Shown here piece after piece: positions 50,315-59,851 of a stretch of DNA of 64,000 bases. Positions within the stretch are counted from its first letter, which is position 1; every line of letters starts with the position of its first letter. Position numbers and translations under genes: made by a program. This stretch comes from Pygmaiobacter massiliensis. Lineage in GTDB: Bacteria > Bacillota > Clostridia > Oscillospirales > Ruminococcaceae. The notes under the pieces were generated by a model. The model saw only the letters and a list, made by a program, of their open reading frames with translations, did no database searches and was not told the origin of the DNA. The stretch lies in the NCBI RefSeq assembly GCF_900199435.1, contig NZ_OAML01000002.1, positions 620,001 to 684,000 on the forward strand. Direction: 5' to 3'.

Positions 50315-50555
50315 CTCTTTTTTCCTTTCAGCGGCAGGCAGAAAAATGTCAAACCGGAAACAATCTGCTTTTTTCTTTTATTTTTCCAGACTTTTTCTTT
50401 CTGCTTTGCTATACTATACTTTGGTCTTAAAGGGCATAAAAGCTTTTAGGCCCGCTGCTTACGCGGTAGCTTTTGCCCTTTTAAAAGATATCATTTATTA
50501 TAAGCGCGAACCGGCGAAACCGCAAGGTTCGCCGCGTCGGGGAGGTTAATTTGGC

Positions 50556-53009
50556 ATGATTACTGCTGAGCAGCGAACAGCCGAGCGAAAACGACTTTGG
50601 CTTTCTTTTTTACTGCCGTTTCTCACGGCCTTTTTTCTGTTTTTACCCTTTATTGTCATCGGCAAAGGCTTTTTCACCTATTGCGGAGACTTTAACAGTC
50701 AGCAGATTCCGTTTTACACCTATTGCCAGAATTTTATAAAAACTGGCGGCGGGGCATTCTCTTGGGAGACTGACCTTGGCAGCGGATTTATGAACACTTA
50801 TTCGTTCTATAATCTTGGCTCGCCGTTTTTCTGGCTGACGATGCTGCTGCCCAACAAATGGCTGGCTTATTCTATGGCTCCACTGCTGATGCTGAAATTC
50901 GGCGTTGGCGGCCTGGGTGCTTATTTGTTTTTGCGCCGGTACACCAAAAACCGGCAGTGGGCATTGCTGGGCGCGGTACTTTACTGTTTTTCCGGCTGGG
51001 GCATCTACGATATTTTCTTCAACCACTTTATTGACTGCTTGGCCCTTTTCCCGTACCTGCTGTGGAGCCTTGACGAATTTGTTTACGAAAAACGCCGCGG
51101 GCTGTTCCCGCTGTTTGTCGCAATCAACCTGCTGAACAACTACTTCTTCTTTATCGGTGAGGCACTTTTCCTTTGCATCTGGTTCTTTGTAAAGCTCGCC
51201 ACAAAAGATTATCAAATTACGCTGCGTGAGTTTTTCCGCCTTGCGTTTGAAACCATTGCGGGCTGTTTGCTGGGCTGTTTGCTCGTGTTCCCTGCGGCTG
51301 CAAGTTTAATGCAAAACCCCCGCACCAGCAGCTTTTCCAACGGCTACAACCTATTGCTTTACGGCAAAGTGCAGCAGTATTTTGCAATTTTGACCAGCAT
51401 GTTCTTGCCGCCCGACCCGCCCTATCTGCCGAACCTGTTTAAAGACAGCACCATTAAGTGGACCAGCATGTCGCTGTATCTGCCGATGATCGGTGCGGCG
51501 GGTGTTATTGCCTACCTTCGGGCACGGCGTCGTTCGCCCCACCGCAAGGTGCTGCTGATTTCTCTGTTTATGGCACTGGTGCCCATCTTAAACTCCAGCT
51601 TCTATGCATTCAACTCCAGCTATTATGCACGTTGGTACTATATGCCCCTGCTGATTATGGCGCTTTGCACCATCAACGCCTTAGAGTTCGCAGACATTGA
51701 CCTGACCGCCGGGTTTAAGCCAGTGGTTACGGTGCTTGCCGCCATTGCGGTATTTGGGCTCGTCCCCACTTTGAAAGACGGCAACTGGCAAATCGGCGTG
51801 CTGGATGAACCGGCACAGTTCTGGCTTATCTTTCTGCTTGCGGTGCTCGGCATTACCGTCGCTTCGGTGCTCATCGCCGCACGCAAAACGCAGCGCCAGC
51901 TGCTTTCGCTGCTGCTCGCTACTACTATGGGCTTTTCGGTCATCTATGGCGTGGTGCACATCTCGCTGGGCAAATTTCCTCAGTGGGAGGGCGACTATAA
52001 CTACAAGACCCAGTGCTACGATGCAATGGGAACTGTAAACCTGCCGGACGACCATTTCTATCGCACAGATACCTTTGAAAGCTACGATAATCTGGGACTT
52101 TTCTTCAACATGCCCTGCATCCGCAGCTTCAACAGTACCGTCACCCCGAGCATTTTAGAGTTCTACCCGTCGGTTGGCGTTAAACGTGACGTTTCCAGCA
52201 AGCCTGACCTTGATAAATACGCATTGCGCGGCCTGCTTTCGGTAGAATATCTGCTCACTCCACTCGACCACAAAGAGGAGCTGATTGATAAAGAACCCAC
52301 CACCGGATTTGCCTTTGATCATGAGGACGGCGAATACGCCGTCTTCCGCAACCAATATGCGGTGCCGATGGGCTTCACTTACGATTACTACCTGTTGCCC
52401 GAAGATATTGAAGATGTTTCGGAAGAATCGCTTGGCCACCTACTGCTGCGCGCTATGCTGCTGACCGAAGAGCAGGCAGCACAGTATGGGCACACCATGA
52501 CCCGCTTGCCGAAAAATGAGCTTTCCCGTACCAGTTTCAGCGCTTATATGCAAGACTGTGCAGACCGCACAGCCGCTGCGTGTGACGAATTCACTGCCAC
52601 CCGAGACGGCTTCACCGCTTCGATTCGGCTGGATAGTGAAAAGCTGGTCTTCTTCTCCGTTCCGTATGACCCCGGCTTCCGCGCTACCGTCAACGGCCAA
52701 AAGGCAGAGGTGCTCAAAGTGGACAACGGACTAATTGCTATCCCGGCGGGCGCTGGCGAAAATGAGATTGAGCTTGTTTTAGTTCCCCAGTGGCTACGCC
52801 TTTCTCAGGCCCTTACTCTGTTGGGCATCGTGGTCTACCTTGGCTATTTGGTATGGCTGCGCCGCCATAAAGAACCGGTCACCTCTTTGCTGCCGCTCGA
52901 ACTGCGCGGCTATTGTCCGACCGTCGAAGAGGTCGAAGTTTTCTGCGAGGCGCAAGGCGTTTGTGACGAAGAGGCCCTTTCAGAAGATGACACCACTGAA
53001 GACAAATAG
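50556..53009 (+). CDS. YfhO-family membrane protein (probable lipid-linked glycosyltransferase)
   Basis: 817 aa. About 12-14 membrane helices. The first outer loop has CGDFNSQQIPFYTY and the DLGSGFMNTYSFYNLGSPFFW block characteristic of YfhO. A soluble outer domain follows the last central helices (~500-760), then a final helix and an acidic cytoplasmic tail. YfhO homologues act in glycosylation of lipoteichoic acid. GGGGAGG precedes the ATG at 50556. Paired TATACT boxes lie at 50410-50420. Confidence 0.85.
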   Translation: MITAEQRTAERKRLWLSFLLPFLTAFFLFLPFIVIGKGFFTYCGDFNSQQIPFYTYCQNFIKTGGGAFSWETDLGSGFMNTYSFYNLGSPFFWLTMLLPNKWLAYSMAPLLMLKFGVGGLGAYLFLRRYTKNRQWALLGAVLYCFSGWGIYDIFFNHFIDCLALFPYLLWSLDEFVYEKRRGLFPLFVAINLLNNYFFFIGEALFLCIWFFVKLATKDYQITLREFFRLAFETIAGCLLGCLLVFPAAASLMQNPRTSSFSNGYNLLLYGKVQQYFAILTSMFLPPDPPYLPNLFKDSTIKWTSMSLYLPMIGAAGVIAYLRARRRSPHRKVLLISLFMALVPILNSSFYAFNSSYYARWYYMPLLIMALCTINALEFADIDLTAGFKPVVTVLAAIAVFGLVPTLKDGNWQIGVLDEPAQFWLIFLLAVLGITVASVLIAARKTQRQLLSLLLATTMGFSVIYGVVHISLGKFPQWEGDYNYKTQCYDAMGTVNLPDDHFYRTDTFESYDNLGLFFNMPCIRSFNSTVTPSILEFYPSVGVKRDVSSKPDLDKYALRGLLSVEYLLTPLDHKEELIDKEPTTGFAFDHEDGEYAVFRNQYAVPMGFTYDYYLLPEDIEDVSEESLGHLLLRAMLLTEEQAAQYGHTMTRLPKNELSRTSFSAYMQDCADRTAAACDEFTATRDGFTASIRLDSEKLVFFSVPYDPGFRATVNGQKAEVLKVDNGLIAIPAGAGENEIELVLVPQWLRLSQALTLLGIVVYLGYLVWLRRHKEPVTSLLPLELRGYCPTVEEVEVFCEAQGVCDEEALSEDDTTEDK

Positions 53010-53085
53010 TTTTATGTATCGCTCTGCCACGCGATAAAAACGCACGGCTTTGATTGCGTGGTGCTGTATTTATTCTCTTCCGCCG

Positions 53086-53125
53086 GTCGGCGCAGTACGC
53101 TGCGGTGTACCGGCGGTTTTATTCT
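53086..53125 (+). terminator. Terminator after the yfhO-like gene
   Basis: CCGCCGGTCGGCGCAG and CTGCGGTGTACCGGCGG pair imperfectly, then TTTTATTCTT. Confidence 0.7.
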
Positions 53126-53155
53126 TCTCATCCCTGCGCGAAAGGACGTAACACT

Positions 53156-55318
53156 ATGGATTTCATTCAAACCCTTGCCGCCGAATTCAGCGTTTCGGCA
53201 GAACACGTTGGCAACATCATCAAACTGATCGACGAAGGCAATACCATCCCGTTTATTGCCCGTTACCGCAAAGAGCAAACAGGCAGTATGGACGACCAGG
53301 TGCTGCGCGAACTAGACGAACGACTTGGCTATCTGCGCGGGCTGGAAAAGCGCAAAGAAGAGGTCACCTCCTCTATCGAAAGCCAGGAAGCCATGACGCC
53401 GGAGATATCCGCCGCACTGGCAGCCGCTACTACGCTTGCCGCGGTGGAAGACATCTACCGCCCCTACAAACCCAAGCGCAAAACCCGCGCCAGCATCGCC
53501 AAAGAAAAAGGCCTCAGTCCCCTTGCCGAACTGCTGCTCGCACAGGAGGGCAAAACCCCGGCACGCGAAGCGGCTGCGGCGTACATCAACGAAGAAAAAG
53601 GCGTCGCCTCAGCAGAAGATGCTTTGGCTGGTGCGCTTGATATTATTGCAGAGCAGATCAGCGACGATGCCAAGCTGCGTGCCCTGCTGCGCGCTTTTTA
53701 CCTGCGCACTGCCCAAATCAGCAGCAAGGCGGCCAAAGAGCAAGAAAGCGTTTACGAGCAGTATTACGATTTCTCCGAACCCGCCGCTAAAATTCCTCAG
53801 CATCGCATTTTGGCGCTGGACCGTGGCGAACGGGAAGGCTTCCTCAAAGTCAGCATCTCGGTAGACAGCGAAGAAGCGGTTCGTCTGCTTTGTTTCAACG
53901 TTGTCAAGTGCAACAACGAGTACGGAGAGCTGGTAGGGAATGCGATTGGCGATGCTTACAGCCGGTTGATTCACCCCTCTTTGGAGCGTGAACTGCGCAG
54001 CACACTGACCGAGAAAGCAGCGGAGGGAGCCATCAAGGTTTTCAGCGAAAATCTGCGCCATCTGCTGCTTCAGCCTCCCATCAAAGGCAAGGTTGCGCTA
54101 GGGCTTGACCCCGGCTACCGCATGGGCTGCAAGGTGGCGGTAGTAGACGCTACCGGCAAAGTGCTTACCACTGACGTAATTTATCCGGTGCCGCCCTTTA
54201 ACCGCATCGACCAAGCGAAGGCAACCGTAAAAAAACTGATTAAAACGTATGGTGTTGAAATTATCGCCATCGGCAACGGTACCGCCAGCAAAGAAACAGA
54301 ACTGTTCGCAGCAGATGTTCTGCGTGAGATTGGCGGCAGTGTGCAGTATATGGTTGTCAGCGAAAGCGGTGCTTCGGTTTATTCTGCCAGCAAGCTTGCG
54401 GCTGCCGAGTTCCCGGAGTATGATGTAAACGTGCGCAGTGCTATCAGCATTGCACGCCGTTTGCAGGACCCGCTTGCCGAGCTTGTAAAAATCGACCCGA
54501 AAGCTGTCGGCGTAGGGCAATACCAGCACGATATGCCCGCCGCAAAGCTCGACGAGGCACTCTCCGGCGTGGTGGAATACTGCGTTAATACGGTCGGTGT
54601 TGACCTGAACACCGCATCCGCCAGTTTGCTTTCTCATGTTGCGGGCGTAAATGCTACAATTGCAAAAAACATTGTGGCAAAACGCGAGGCGGACGGTGAA
54701 TTTAAAAGCCGCACCGAACTGAAAAAGGTAGCAAAGCTTGGCCCCAAAGCATTTGAACAGTGCGCAGGCTTTTTGCGGGTGCCGGGAGCCAAGAACAAAC
54801 TGGACACCACTGCCGTTCACCCCGAAAGCTATAATGCAGCAAAACAGGTACTGGAGCTGTGCGGCTACACCACCGCCGATATTGGCACCGACGCGCTGTT
54901 AAATCTTGAGAAAAAAGCAAAGTCCATTGGCCTTACCAGCCTTGCGGCGCAGGTCGGGGTTGGTGTACCCACCCTTATCGATATTCTCGCCGAGCTGCTG
55001 CGCCCGGGCCGCGATATGCGTGACGAACTGCCGCAGCCCCTGCTGCGCAGCGATATTATGGAGATGAAAGACCTGAAACCCGGTATGGAGCTGACGGGCA
55101 CAGTGCGCAATGTCATCGACTTTGGCGCTTTTGTCGATATCGGTGTCCACCAGGATGGTCTTGTGCACATCAGTCAGATTACAAACCGCTATATCAAGCA
55201 CCCCAGCGAGGTGCTCAAGGTTGGCGATATTGTAAAAGTGTGGGTGCTGAGCGTGGATGTGGCAAAGCACCGCATTGGTCTGACCATGAAACAGCCCAAA
55301 GAAGCTGCTGCAAATTAA
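53156..55318 (+). CDS. tex: Tex-family RNA-binding transcription accessory protein
   Basis: 720 aa from ATG 53156 (MDFIQTLAAEF), preceded by GAAAGGA; the longer open frame upstream lacks a ribosome site and crosses the terminator. Order: Tex N-terminal helical region (FIARYRKEQTGSMDDQVLR), YqgF-like domain (LGLDPGYRMGCKVAVVD), helix-hairpin-helix region (VGVDLNTASASLLSHVAGVN) and a C-terminal S1 domain (ELTGTVRNVIDFGAFVDIGVHQDG). It binds nucleic acid; the exact role is still debated. Confidence 0.95.
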   Translation: MDFIQTLAAEFSVSAEHVGNIIKLIDEGNTIPFIARYRKEQTGSMDDQVLRELDERLGYLRGLEKRKEEVTSSIESQEAMTPEISAALAAATTLAAVEDIYRPYKPKRKTRASIAKEKGLSPLAELLLAQEGKTPAREAAAAYINEEKGVASAEDALAGALDIIAEQISDDAKLRALLRAFYLRTAQISSKAAKEQESVYEQYYDFSEPAAKIPQHRILALDRGEREGFLKVSISVDSEEAVRLLCFNVVKCNNEYGELVGNAIGDAYSRLIHPSLERELRSTLTEKAAEGAIKVFSENLRHLLLQPPIKGKVALGLDPGYRMGCKVAVVDATGKVLTTDVIYPVPPFNRIDQAKATVKKLIKTYGVEIIAIGNGTASKETELFAADVLREIGGSVQYMVVSESGASVYSASKLAAAEFPEYDVNVRSAISIARRLQDPLAELVKIDPKAVGVGQYQHDMPAAKLDEALSGVVEYCVNTVGVDLNTASASLLSHVAGVNATIAKNIVAKREADGEFKSRTELKKVAKLGPKAFEQCAGFLRVPGAKNKLDTTAVHPESYNAAKQVLELCGYTTADIGTDALLNLEKKAKSIGLTSLAAQVGVGVPTLIDILAELLRPGRDMRDELPQPLLRSDIMEMKDLKPGMELTGTVRNVIDFGAFVDIGVHQDGLVHISQITNRYIKHPSEVLKVGDIVKVWVLSVDVAKHRIGLTMKQPKEAAAN

Positions 55319-55365
55319 ATAGCAGCACCGTTTTTCGCTCAACTACGCCCTCTTATTTTTATAAA

Positions 55366-55406
55366 GAAAGCCGCAAATTCTTTTAAGATTTGCGGCTTTT
55401 TATTTT
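55366..55406 (+). terminator. Terminator after tex
   Basis: AAAGCCGCAAAT pairs with ATTTGCGGCTTT across TCTTTTAAG, then TTATTTT. Confidence 0.9.
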
Positions 55407-55646
55407 GAAATTTCCGGAAATGCTGTAAAAAACAAAGTTTTTGTTAAATTTCATACAGCTCGGTTACAGTATTTTGCACAACTGGGCGTTTTGCCAATGG
55501 CAGTTTTTGTATGATATGCGAAAAATGATAAAAAATTGTCAATCAACAGCACATTGCACAACACAAGTGCGTTTTCTTATGCTATAATGACGGTGTCGAA
55601 AGGAAATCCTCTCGACTATACCAAAACAGAAAGAAGGAAATGCATT

Positions 55647-55865
55647 ATGGTCAAACAGGTAAACATCAAAAGTCTCTCTCAAGTCAAAGAGATCGTTAAA
55701 GTGGCAAGCCGTTGCAATAGCGATGTTGGCGTGCATGATGAGGCAGGTGCCATTGCCGATGCGAAGAGCATTCTCGGCCTGATGCGCCTTGATTACAGCC
55801 GCCCGGTCAAAGTTGTCAGCGAAGATGTTCGCGACCTCGACGCCGTGGTAAGAGCTGTTTCTTAA
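55647..55865 (+). CDS. HPr-like protein lacking the phosphorylatable histidine
   Basis: 72 aa from ATG 55647, preceded by AAGAAGGAAA. The HPr fold is recognisable from the regulatory-serine region: ADAKSILGLM aligns with the KSIMGVM of HPr, so Ser41 matches Ser46. The active-site GIHARPA with His15 is absent; the N-terminus reads MVKQVNIKSLSQVKEIVK. It cannot carry PTS phosphate, but could be a Crh-like regulatory partner. A TATAAT lies at 55583-55588. No hprK or PTS genes nearby. Confidence 0.8.
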   Translation: MVKQVNIKSLSQVKEIVKVASRCNSDVGVHDEAGAIADAKSILGLMRLDYSRPVKVVSEDVRDLDAVVRAVS

Positions 55866-55994
55866 GCGCAGTAAAGCGCACTTGCAGCACCGGGCGGTTT
55901 GAACGTACAAATCGCCCGCGGCAAAACAAATTTTGTCGGCTGCCCTTTACGATAATAACGTGGTATGTATCCACACTGAGATACGCAATGTATG

Positions 55995-56045
55995 GGAAGC
56001 AGGAAGGCCCGGAGCGATATGCTCCGGGCCTTCCTGCTTCTTTAT
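55995..56045. terminator. Very long bidirectional terminator hairpin
   Basis: A perfect 20-bp inverted repeat, GAAGCAGGAAGGCCCGGAGC and its complement, around a short ATAT-type loop, with TTTATTTT after it. It serves the convergent HPr-like and export-protein genes. Confidence 0.9.
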
Positions 56046-56070
56046 TTTCTATGATATCTGGCACACTTGC

Positions 56071-56574
56071 TTAAAACAACAGTTTTAGCGAGCGCACTCC
56101 AATCACAATGCCGTAAGTAGTAAGCGTAGTAATCAACCCCGAAACGATGATGGCAAGAGTGATCATCCAAAGGCTGCGCTTTTTTTCAAGCCCCAACAGG
56201 TTACACAAGGCGCAACCTGCCCAAATGCCAATGCCGGTAAAGGGGATAGAAATTACAACGAGAATGGAAAAATACGCGTGGCGTTTAAAAAAACGCGGAT
56301 GCTTTGCAACAAACGCGTCTACGCTGTTTAATGCCTTGCCTGCGCCCGGGTAGCGGCGCAGCTTATCCAGCAGGTTTCCACCTTGTTTTAGCAAAAACGG
56401 GGTAGGCAAAAAAGAACCAACACAGGTGCAAAGGTATGCGATATACCATTTCATATTCAGCGCAGCCGCAAGCAATGTAGAGCCTTTGTTTTCTATCATT
56501 GGCATGGCTGAGAGCACTACGATGCCAAAGTCTTTGGTCAACCGGCTGCTGTTCAACAGAAAAGCAGGTGTCAT
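56071..56574 (-). CDS. COG2426-type small multidrug export-like membrane protein
   Basis: 167 aa with about four membrane helices. Typical features are VVLSAMPMIENKGSTLLAAA near the start and the paired VVISIPFTGIGIWAGCALC. Annotated as a small multidrug exporter in related genomes, though direct evidence for that activity is thin. An AGGAGG-type site (CGGAGG region on the minus strand) precedes the start. Confidence 0.75.
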   Translation of the reverse strand: MTPAFLLNSSRLTKDFGIVVLSAMPMIENKGSTLLAAALNMKWYIAYLCTCVGSFLPTPFLLKQGGNLLDKLRRYPGAGKALNSVDAFVAKHPRFFKRHAYFSILVVISIPFTGIGIWAGCALCNLLGLEKKRSLWMITLAIIVSGLITTLTTYGIVIGVRSLKLLF

Positions 56575-56764
56575 GCCGGACCTCCTTTATTGAAATGTTT
56601 GCGTGGAACCGAAAGTTATGGTAACGCAGAATGAGTGTAGCATGGTCGCCTTTTTTTGTAAACAGTCAAAATACAGCTTTTGTCCTGCTTCGGCACAATC
56701 CAGCAAAACACGCAAAAAATAGCTTTTCTGCGACAACGGTGAATTTTTGTTCACAACTTTTCTA

Positions 56765-56792
56765 TTGCATATCCTGTGTGATTTGTTACAAT
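56765..56792 (+). promoter_or_regulatory. Promoter for the rhomboid-like gene
   Basis: TTGCAT (56765-56770), 16-base spacer, TACAAT (56787-56792). Confidence 0.65.
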
Positions 56793-56827
56793 AGTACCTA
56801 TATTATTCTGATAAACGAGGTTTTAAA

Positions 56828-57490
56828 ATGACTTGGCTTGACAAACTGGAACGTAAATGGGGTCGTCACGCAATTCCCAACCTAATGATGACCGTTGTAA
56901 TGGGCATGGCGTTGGTTTTCGCCTGCAACCTGCTCTTTCCCCGTGCCAACCTGATCTCTTACCTGTATTTCTCACCGGGGCTTATTATGCGCGGTCAGAT
57001 CTGGCGGCTTTTCACCTTTATCTTCATCCCGCCCAACAGCAGCCTGCTGTGGATTGTCTTTTCGCTCTATCTGTATTATTTTATCGGCACCAGCTTAGAG
57101 CGAGAGTGGGGTAGCTTCCGCTTTAACGTATATTATCTTTTGGGTATGCTGGGCAGCATTATTGCAGGTTTTATTACCGGCGCTGCCACCAACAGCTTTT
57201 TAAACCTCTCGCTGTTTTTCGCTTTCGCGGCCGTTTATCCGGACATGCAGCTGCTTTTGTTCTTCATCATTCCCATTAAAATAAAGTACCTTGCCATCTT
57301 TGATGCAGTGCTTTATCTGTACAGCTTTATGATGGGTGGATGGACAGTTCGCGCAGCCATCATTGCTTCACTCATCAATTTCTTTATCTTTTTTGGTCCC
57401 AATGTCATCAATCGCTTCCGCTCCAACCTTCGCTATCGCCAGCAGCGCCAGGCATGGCAGCAGAACACCCGCAATAACCGTAACGGCTGA
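56828..57490 (+). CDS. Rhomboid-like membrane protein without catalytic serine
   Basis: 220 aa, six membrane helices. RGQIWRLFTFIFIPP and FIGTSLEREWGSFRFNVYYLLGMLGS match rhomboid-fold proteins of the DUF1751-like kind. The GxSG motif of active rhomboid proteases is missing: the matching loop reads AATNSFLNLSLFFAF. The C-terminus is a basic, Asn/Gln/Arg-rich tail. So probably a non-proteolytic rhomboid relative. GAGG precedes the ATG. Function unknown. Confidence 0.75.
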   Translation: MTWLDKLERKWGRHAIPNLMMTVVMGMALVFACNLLFPRANLISYLYFSPGLIMRGQIWRLFTFIFIPPNSSLLWIVFSLYLYYFIGTSLEREWGSFRFNVYYLLGMLGSIIAGFITGAATNSFLNLSLFFAFAAVYPDMQLLLFFIIPIKIKYLAIFDAVLYLYSFMMGGWTVRAAIIASLINFFIFFGPNVINRFRSNLRYRQQRQAWQQNTRNNRNG

Positions 57491-57524
57491 TAACACATAA
57501 GCAAAGCCCATACTGCAAAAAATA

Positions 57525-57566
57525 ACAGAGCAGACATACTTTACAGTACGTCTGCTCTGTGCTTTA
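57525..57566 (+). terminator. Terminator after the rhomboid-like gene
   Basis: ACAGAGCAGACaTACT and AGTACGTCTGCTCTGT pair around TTAC, then GCTTTATT. Confidence 0.85.
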
Positions 57567-57611
57567 TTACCGGCAGTCCGGGTGGGCACTGCTTACGTTT
57601 TTTATCAAGAG

Positions 57612-57746
57612 CTAAAAGCTTTTTGCCTGTCTCATCTTTTTGGTTTTGACCAAACCTAATGTACTAAACACGATGCCAACCGTGCCGACCGTGACCGAAA
57701 CGCAGCTAAGGATAAAACCTACCCATGCAAAGATTTTCGCTTTCAT
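57612..57746 (-). CDS. 44-aa single-helix membrane peptide, unknown
   Basis: MKAKIFAWVGFILSCVSV starts a short protein with one hydrophobic helix (~6-34, Gly/Val-rich) and a basic end (KTKKMRQAKSF). GGGGAGG lies about 11 bases before the ATG. A promoter (TTGTAA, 17 bases, TATAAT at 57873-57901, minus strand) is upstream. The layout of promoter, ribosome site and short ORF supports a real gene. Confidence 0.5.
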   Translation of the reverse strand: MKAKIFAWVGFILSCVSVTVGTVGIVFSTLGLVKTKKMRQAKSF

Positions 57747-57872
57747 CAGACAAATTACCTCCCCTGTTTTGAATTATTTGATTCCTCGTTTTTACTGCGG
57801 TTGGCAAGGGCTCACCGCAGATTGACTGTAAAAAGCCCAGTGCCATTGGCGGCAGGGCATTGTTATGCCTTT

Positions 57873-57901
57873 ATTATACCAAAAACGGTAGCGGGTTACA
57901 A
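57873..57901 (-). promoter_or_regulatory. Promoter for the 44-aa membrane peptide
   Basis: On the minus strand TTGTAA (57896-57901), 17-base spacer, TATAAT (57873-57878). Confidence 0.6.
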
Positions 57902-57957
57902 GCTGCACCGTCGGCTTTTTGCCCAAAAAAAAGGCACAATCACGGTTTACTTTCTGT

Positions 57958-57986
57958 TTGACATTGGCGGACAAAACCAATATGAT
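57958..57986 (+). promoter_or_regulatory. Promoter for guaB
   Basis: TTGACA (57958-57963), 17-base spacer, TATGAT (57981-57986). The leader of about 40 bases leaves no room for a riboswitch. Confidence 0.8.
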
Positions 57987-58033
57987 TAAAGGTAAACAAA
58001 AACGCAACGACAGAAAATGAAGGAGAGTTTGAT

Positions 58034-59545
58034 ATGGCTTTTATTTTTGAAGAACCCTCACATACTTTTGGTGAATACCTAATTGTTCCCGGTTACTCTT
58101 CCGCAGCCTGCGTCCCTGCAGATGTTGCTCTGAAAACCCCAATCGTCAAATACCGTAAAGGACAGGAAGACTGCCCTATTACGATGAACATTCCGCTGGT
58201 TTCCGCTATCATGCAGTCGGTTTCCAACGATTCGCTCGCCATTGCACTTGCCAAAGAAGGTGGTATCTCCTTCATCTTCGGCAGCCAGACCATTGAGAGT
58301 GAAGCTCGTATGGTTGCTAACGTCAAAAGCCACAAAGCAGGCTTTGTCATCAGCGACTCCAACATCCGCCCCGATGCTACCCTCGCGGATATTCTCGAGC
58401 TGAAAGAAAAAACCGGTCACTCCACCGTGGCAGTCACTGAAGACGGCACCGCTGCCGGCAAACTCGTCGGTATTGTTGCAAGCCGCGACTACCGCGTCAG
58501 CCGCATGGCAATGGATGAAAAGGTTTCCTCTTTTATGACCCCGCTGGACAAGCTGATTATCGCTGACGAAGACACCACGCTGAAAGAAGCAAACGACATT
58601 ATTTGGGACAACAAGCTGAACAGCCTGCCCATCGTTGCAAAAAATGGCACCTTGAAATATATGGTCTTCCGCAAAGACTATTCTTCCCACAAAGAGAACC
58701 CGCTGGAGCTGCTCGACAGCCACAAACGCTATGTTGTAGGCGCCGGTATCAACACCCGCGACTTTGCCGAGCGTGTACCGGCTCTTGTTGAAGCAGGCGC
58801 TGATGTCCTCTGCATCGACTCTTCCGAGGGCTTCTCTGAATGGCAGAAACTGACCATCGAATGGATTCGCAAAAACTATGGCGATACCGTTAAGGTAGGC
58901 GCTGGCAACGTCGTTGACAAAGAAGGTTTCCGCTTCCTCGCTGAGGCTGGCGCTGATTTCGTCAAAGTCGGCATCGGCGGCGGTTCTATCTGCATCACCC
59001 GCGAACAGAAAGGCATTGGCCGCGGCCAGGCCACTGCGCTGATTGATGTTTGCGCAGCACGCGACGAATACTTTAAAGAAACCGGCGTCTACATCCCGGT
59101 TTGCAGCGACGGCGGCATCGTGCACGACTACCACATGACCCTTGCACTTGCTATGGGTGCAGACTTTATCATGTTGGGCCGTTACTTCGCTCGTTTTGAC
59201 GAGAGCCCGACCAACAAGCTCAACATCAATGGCAACTACGTGAAAGAATATTGGGGCGAAGGCAGCAACCGCGCCCGCAACTGGCAGCGTTACGACATGG
59301 GCGGCGCTAAGAAGCTCTCGTTCGAAGAAGGTGTTGACAGCTATGTTCCTTACGCTGGCAGCCTGAAAGACAACGTAAACCAGACTCTTGCTAAGGTACG
59401 CAGCACCATGTGCAACTGCGGCGCAATGTCCATTCCCGAGCTGCAGGAGAAAGCACGCTTGACCCTGGTTTCCCCCACCAGTATTGTCGAAGGTGGCTAC
59501 CATGACGTTATTCTCAAAGACAAAAACGTAGGCGTTGTAGAATAA
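58034..59545 (+). CDS. guaB: IMP dehydrogenase, Tritrichomonas-like clade
   Basis: 503 aa. It oxidises IMP to XMP for GMP synthesis. Catalytic Cys320 in [19 protein letters not shown], two CBS motifs at ~100-215, and the flap dyad Arg419-Tyr420 in ARNWQRYD. The wording throughout ([42 protein letters not shown]) is much closer to the parasite Tritrichomonas foetus enzyme, as I recall it, than to the common B. subtilis type, and the length (503) is the same. AAGGAGAG precedes the ATG. Monocistronic. Confidence 0.95.
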   Translation: MAFIFEEPSHTFGEYLIVPGYSSAACVPADVALKTPIVKYRKGQEDCPITMNIPLVSAIMQSVSNDSLAIALAKEGGISFIFGSQTIESEARMVANVKSHKAGFVISDSNIRPDATLADILELKEKTGHSTVAVTEDGTAAGKLVGIVASRDYRVSRMAMDEKVSSFMTPLDKLIIADEDTTLKEANDIIWDNKLNSLPIVAKNGTLKYMVFRKDYSSHKENPLELLDSHKRYVVGAGINTRDFAERVPALVEAGADVLCIDSSEGFSEWQKLTIEWIRKNYGDTVKVGAGNVVDKEGFRFLAEAGADFVKVGIGGGSICITREQKGIGRGQATALIDVCAARDEYFKETGVYIPVCSDGGIVHDYHMTLALAMGADFIMLGRYFARFDESPTNKLNINGNYVKEYWGEGSNRARNWQRYDMGGAKKLSFEEGVDSYVPYAGSLKDNVNQTLAKVRSTMCNCGAMSIPELQEKARLTLVSPTSIVEGGYHDVILKDKNVGVVE

Positions 59546-59580
59546 TTCTTTTCTGCATTGCTTAATTGTTTTTATATGCA

Positions 59581-59626
59581 GCACCCTGTTTTATTGCCTC
59601 ATGCAGTAAAACAGGGTGCTTTTTTG
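59581..59626 (+). terminator. Terminator after guaB
   Basis: GCACCCTGTTTTA pairs with TAAAACAGGGTGC, then TTTTTTG. Confidence 0.9.
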
Positions 59627-59851
59627 TTGCGTTACATCTGGGAGGAACGTATAGCTTTTTCGGTTAAAGTTTTTGTTCTCAATATTTTATCTGAGTTGTG
59701 AAAATTTGAATTTTTTATTTAATTTGAACTTATTATGATACAAAATTATATTTATTTATGTGAAAAAGTATTAATTTTCATCTTGTCGAAAATTGTAATA
59801 AATGGTAAACTTTAACCATACTACTAGGATTTGGTAGATGGAGGATGGAAC

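Noticed and set aside
57902-58033. Purine riboswitch for guaB
   Set aside because: The promoter lies only about 40 bases before the ATG, leaving no room for an aptamer.
58079-59584. 501-codon open frame antisense to guaB
   Set aside because: It lies opposite a highly conserved gene. Its composition follows from the codon bias of guaB and it has no recognisable domain or ribosome site.
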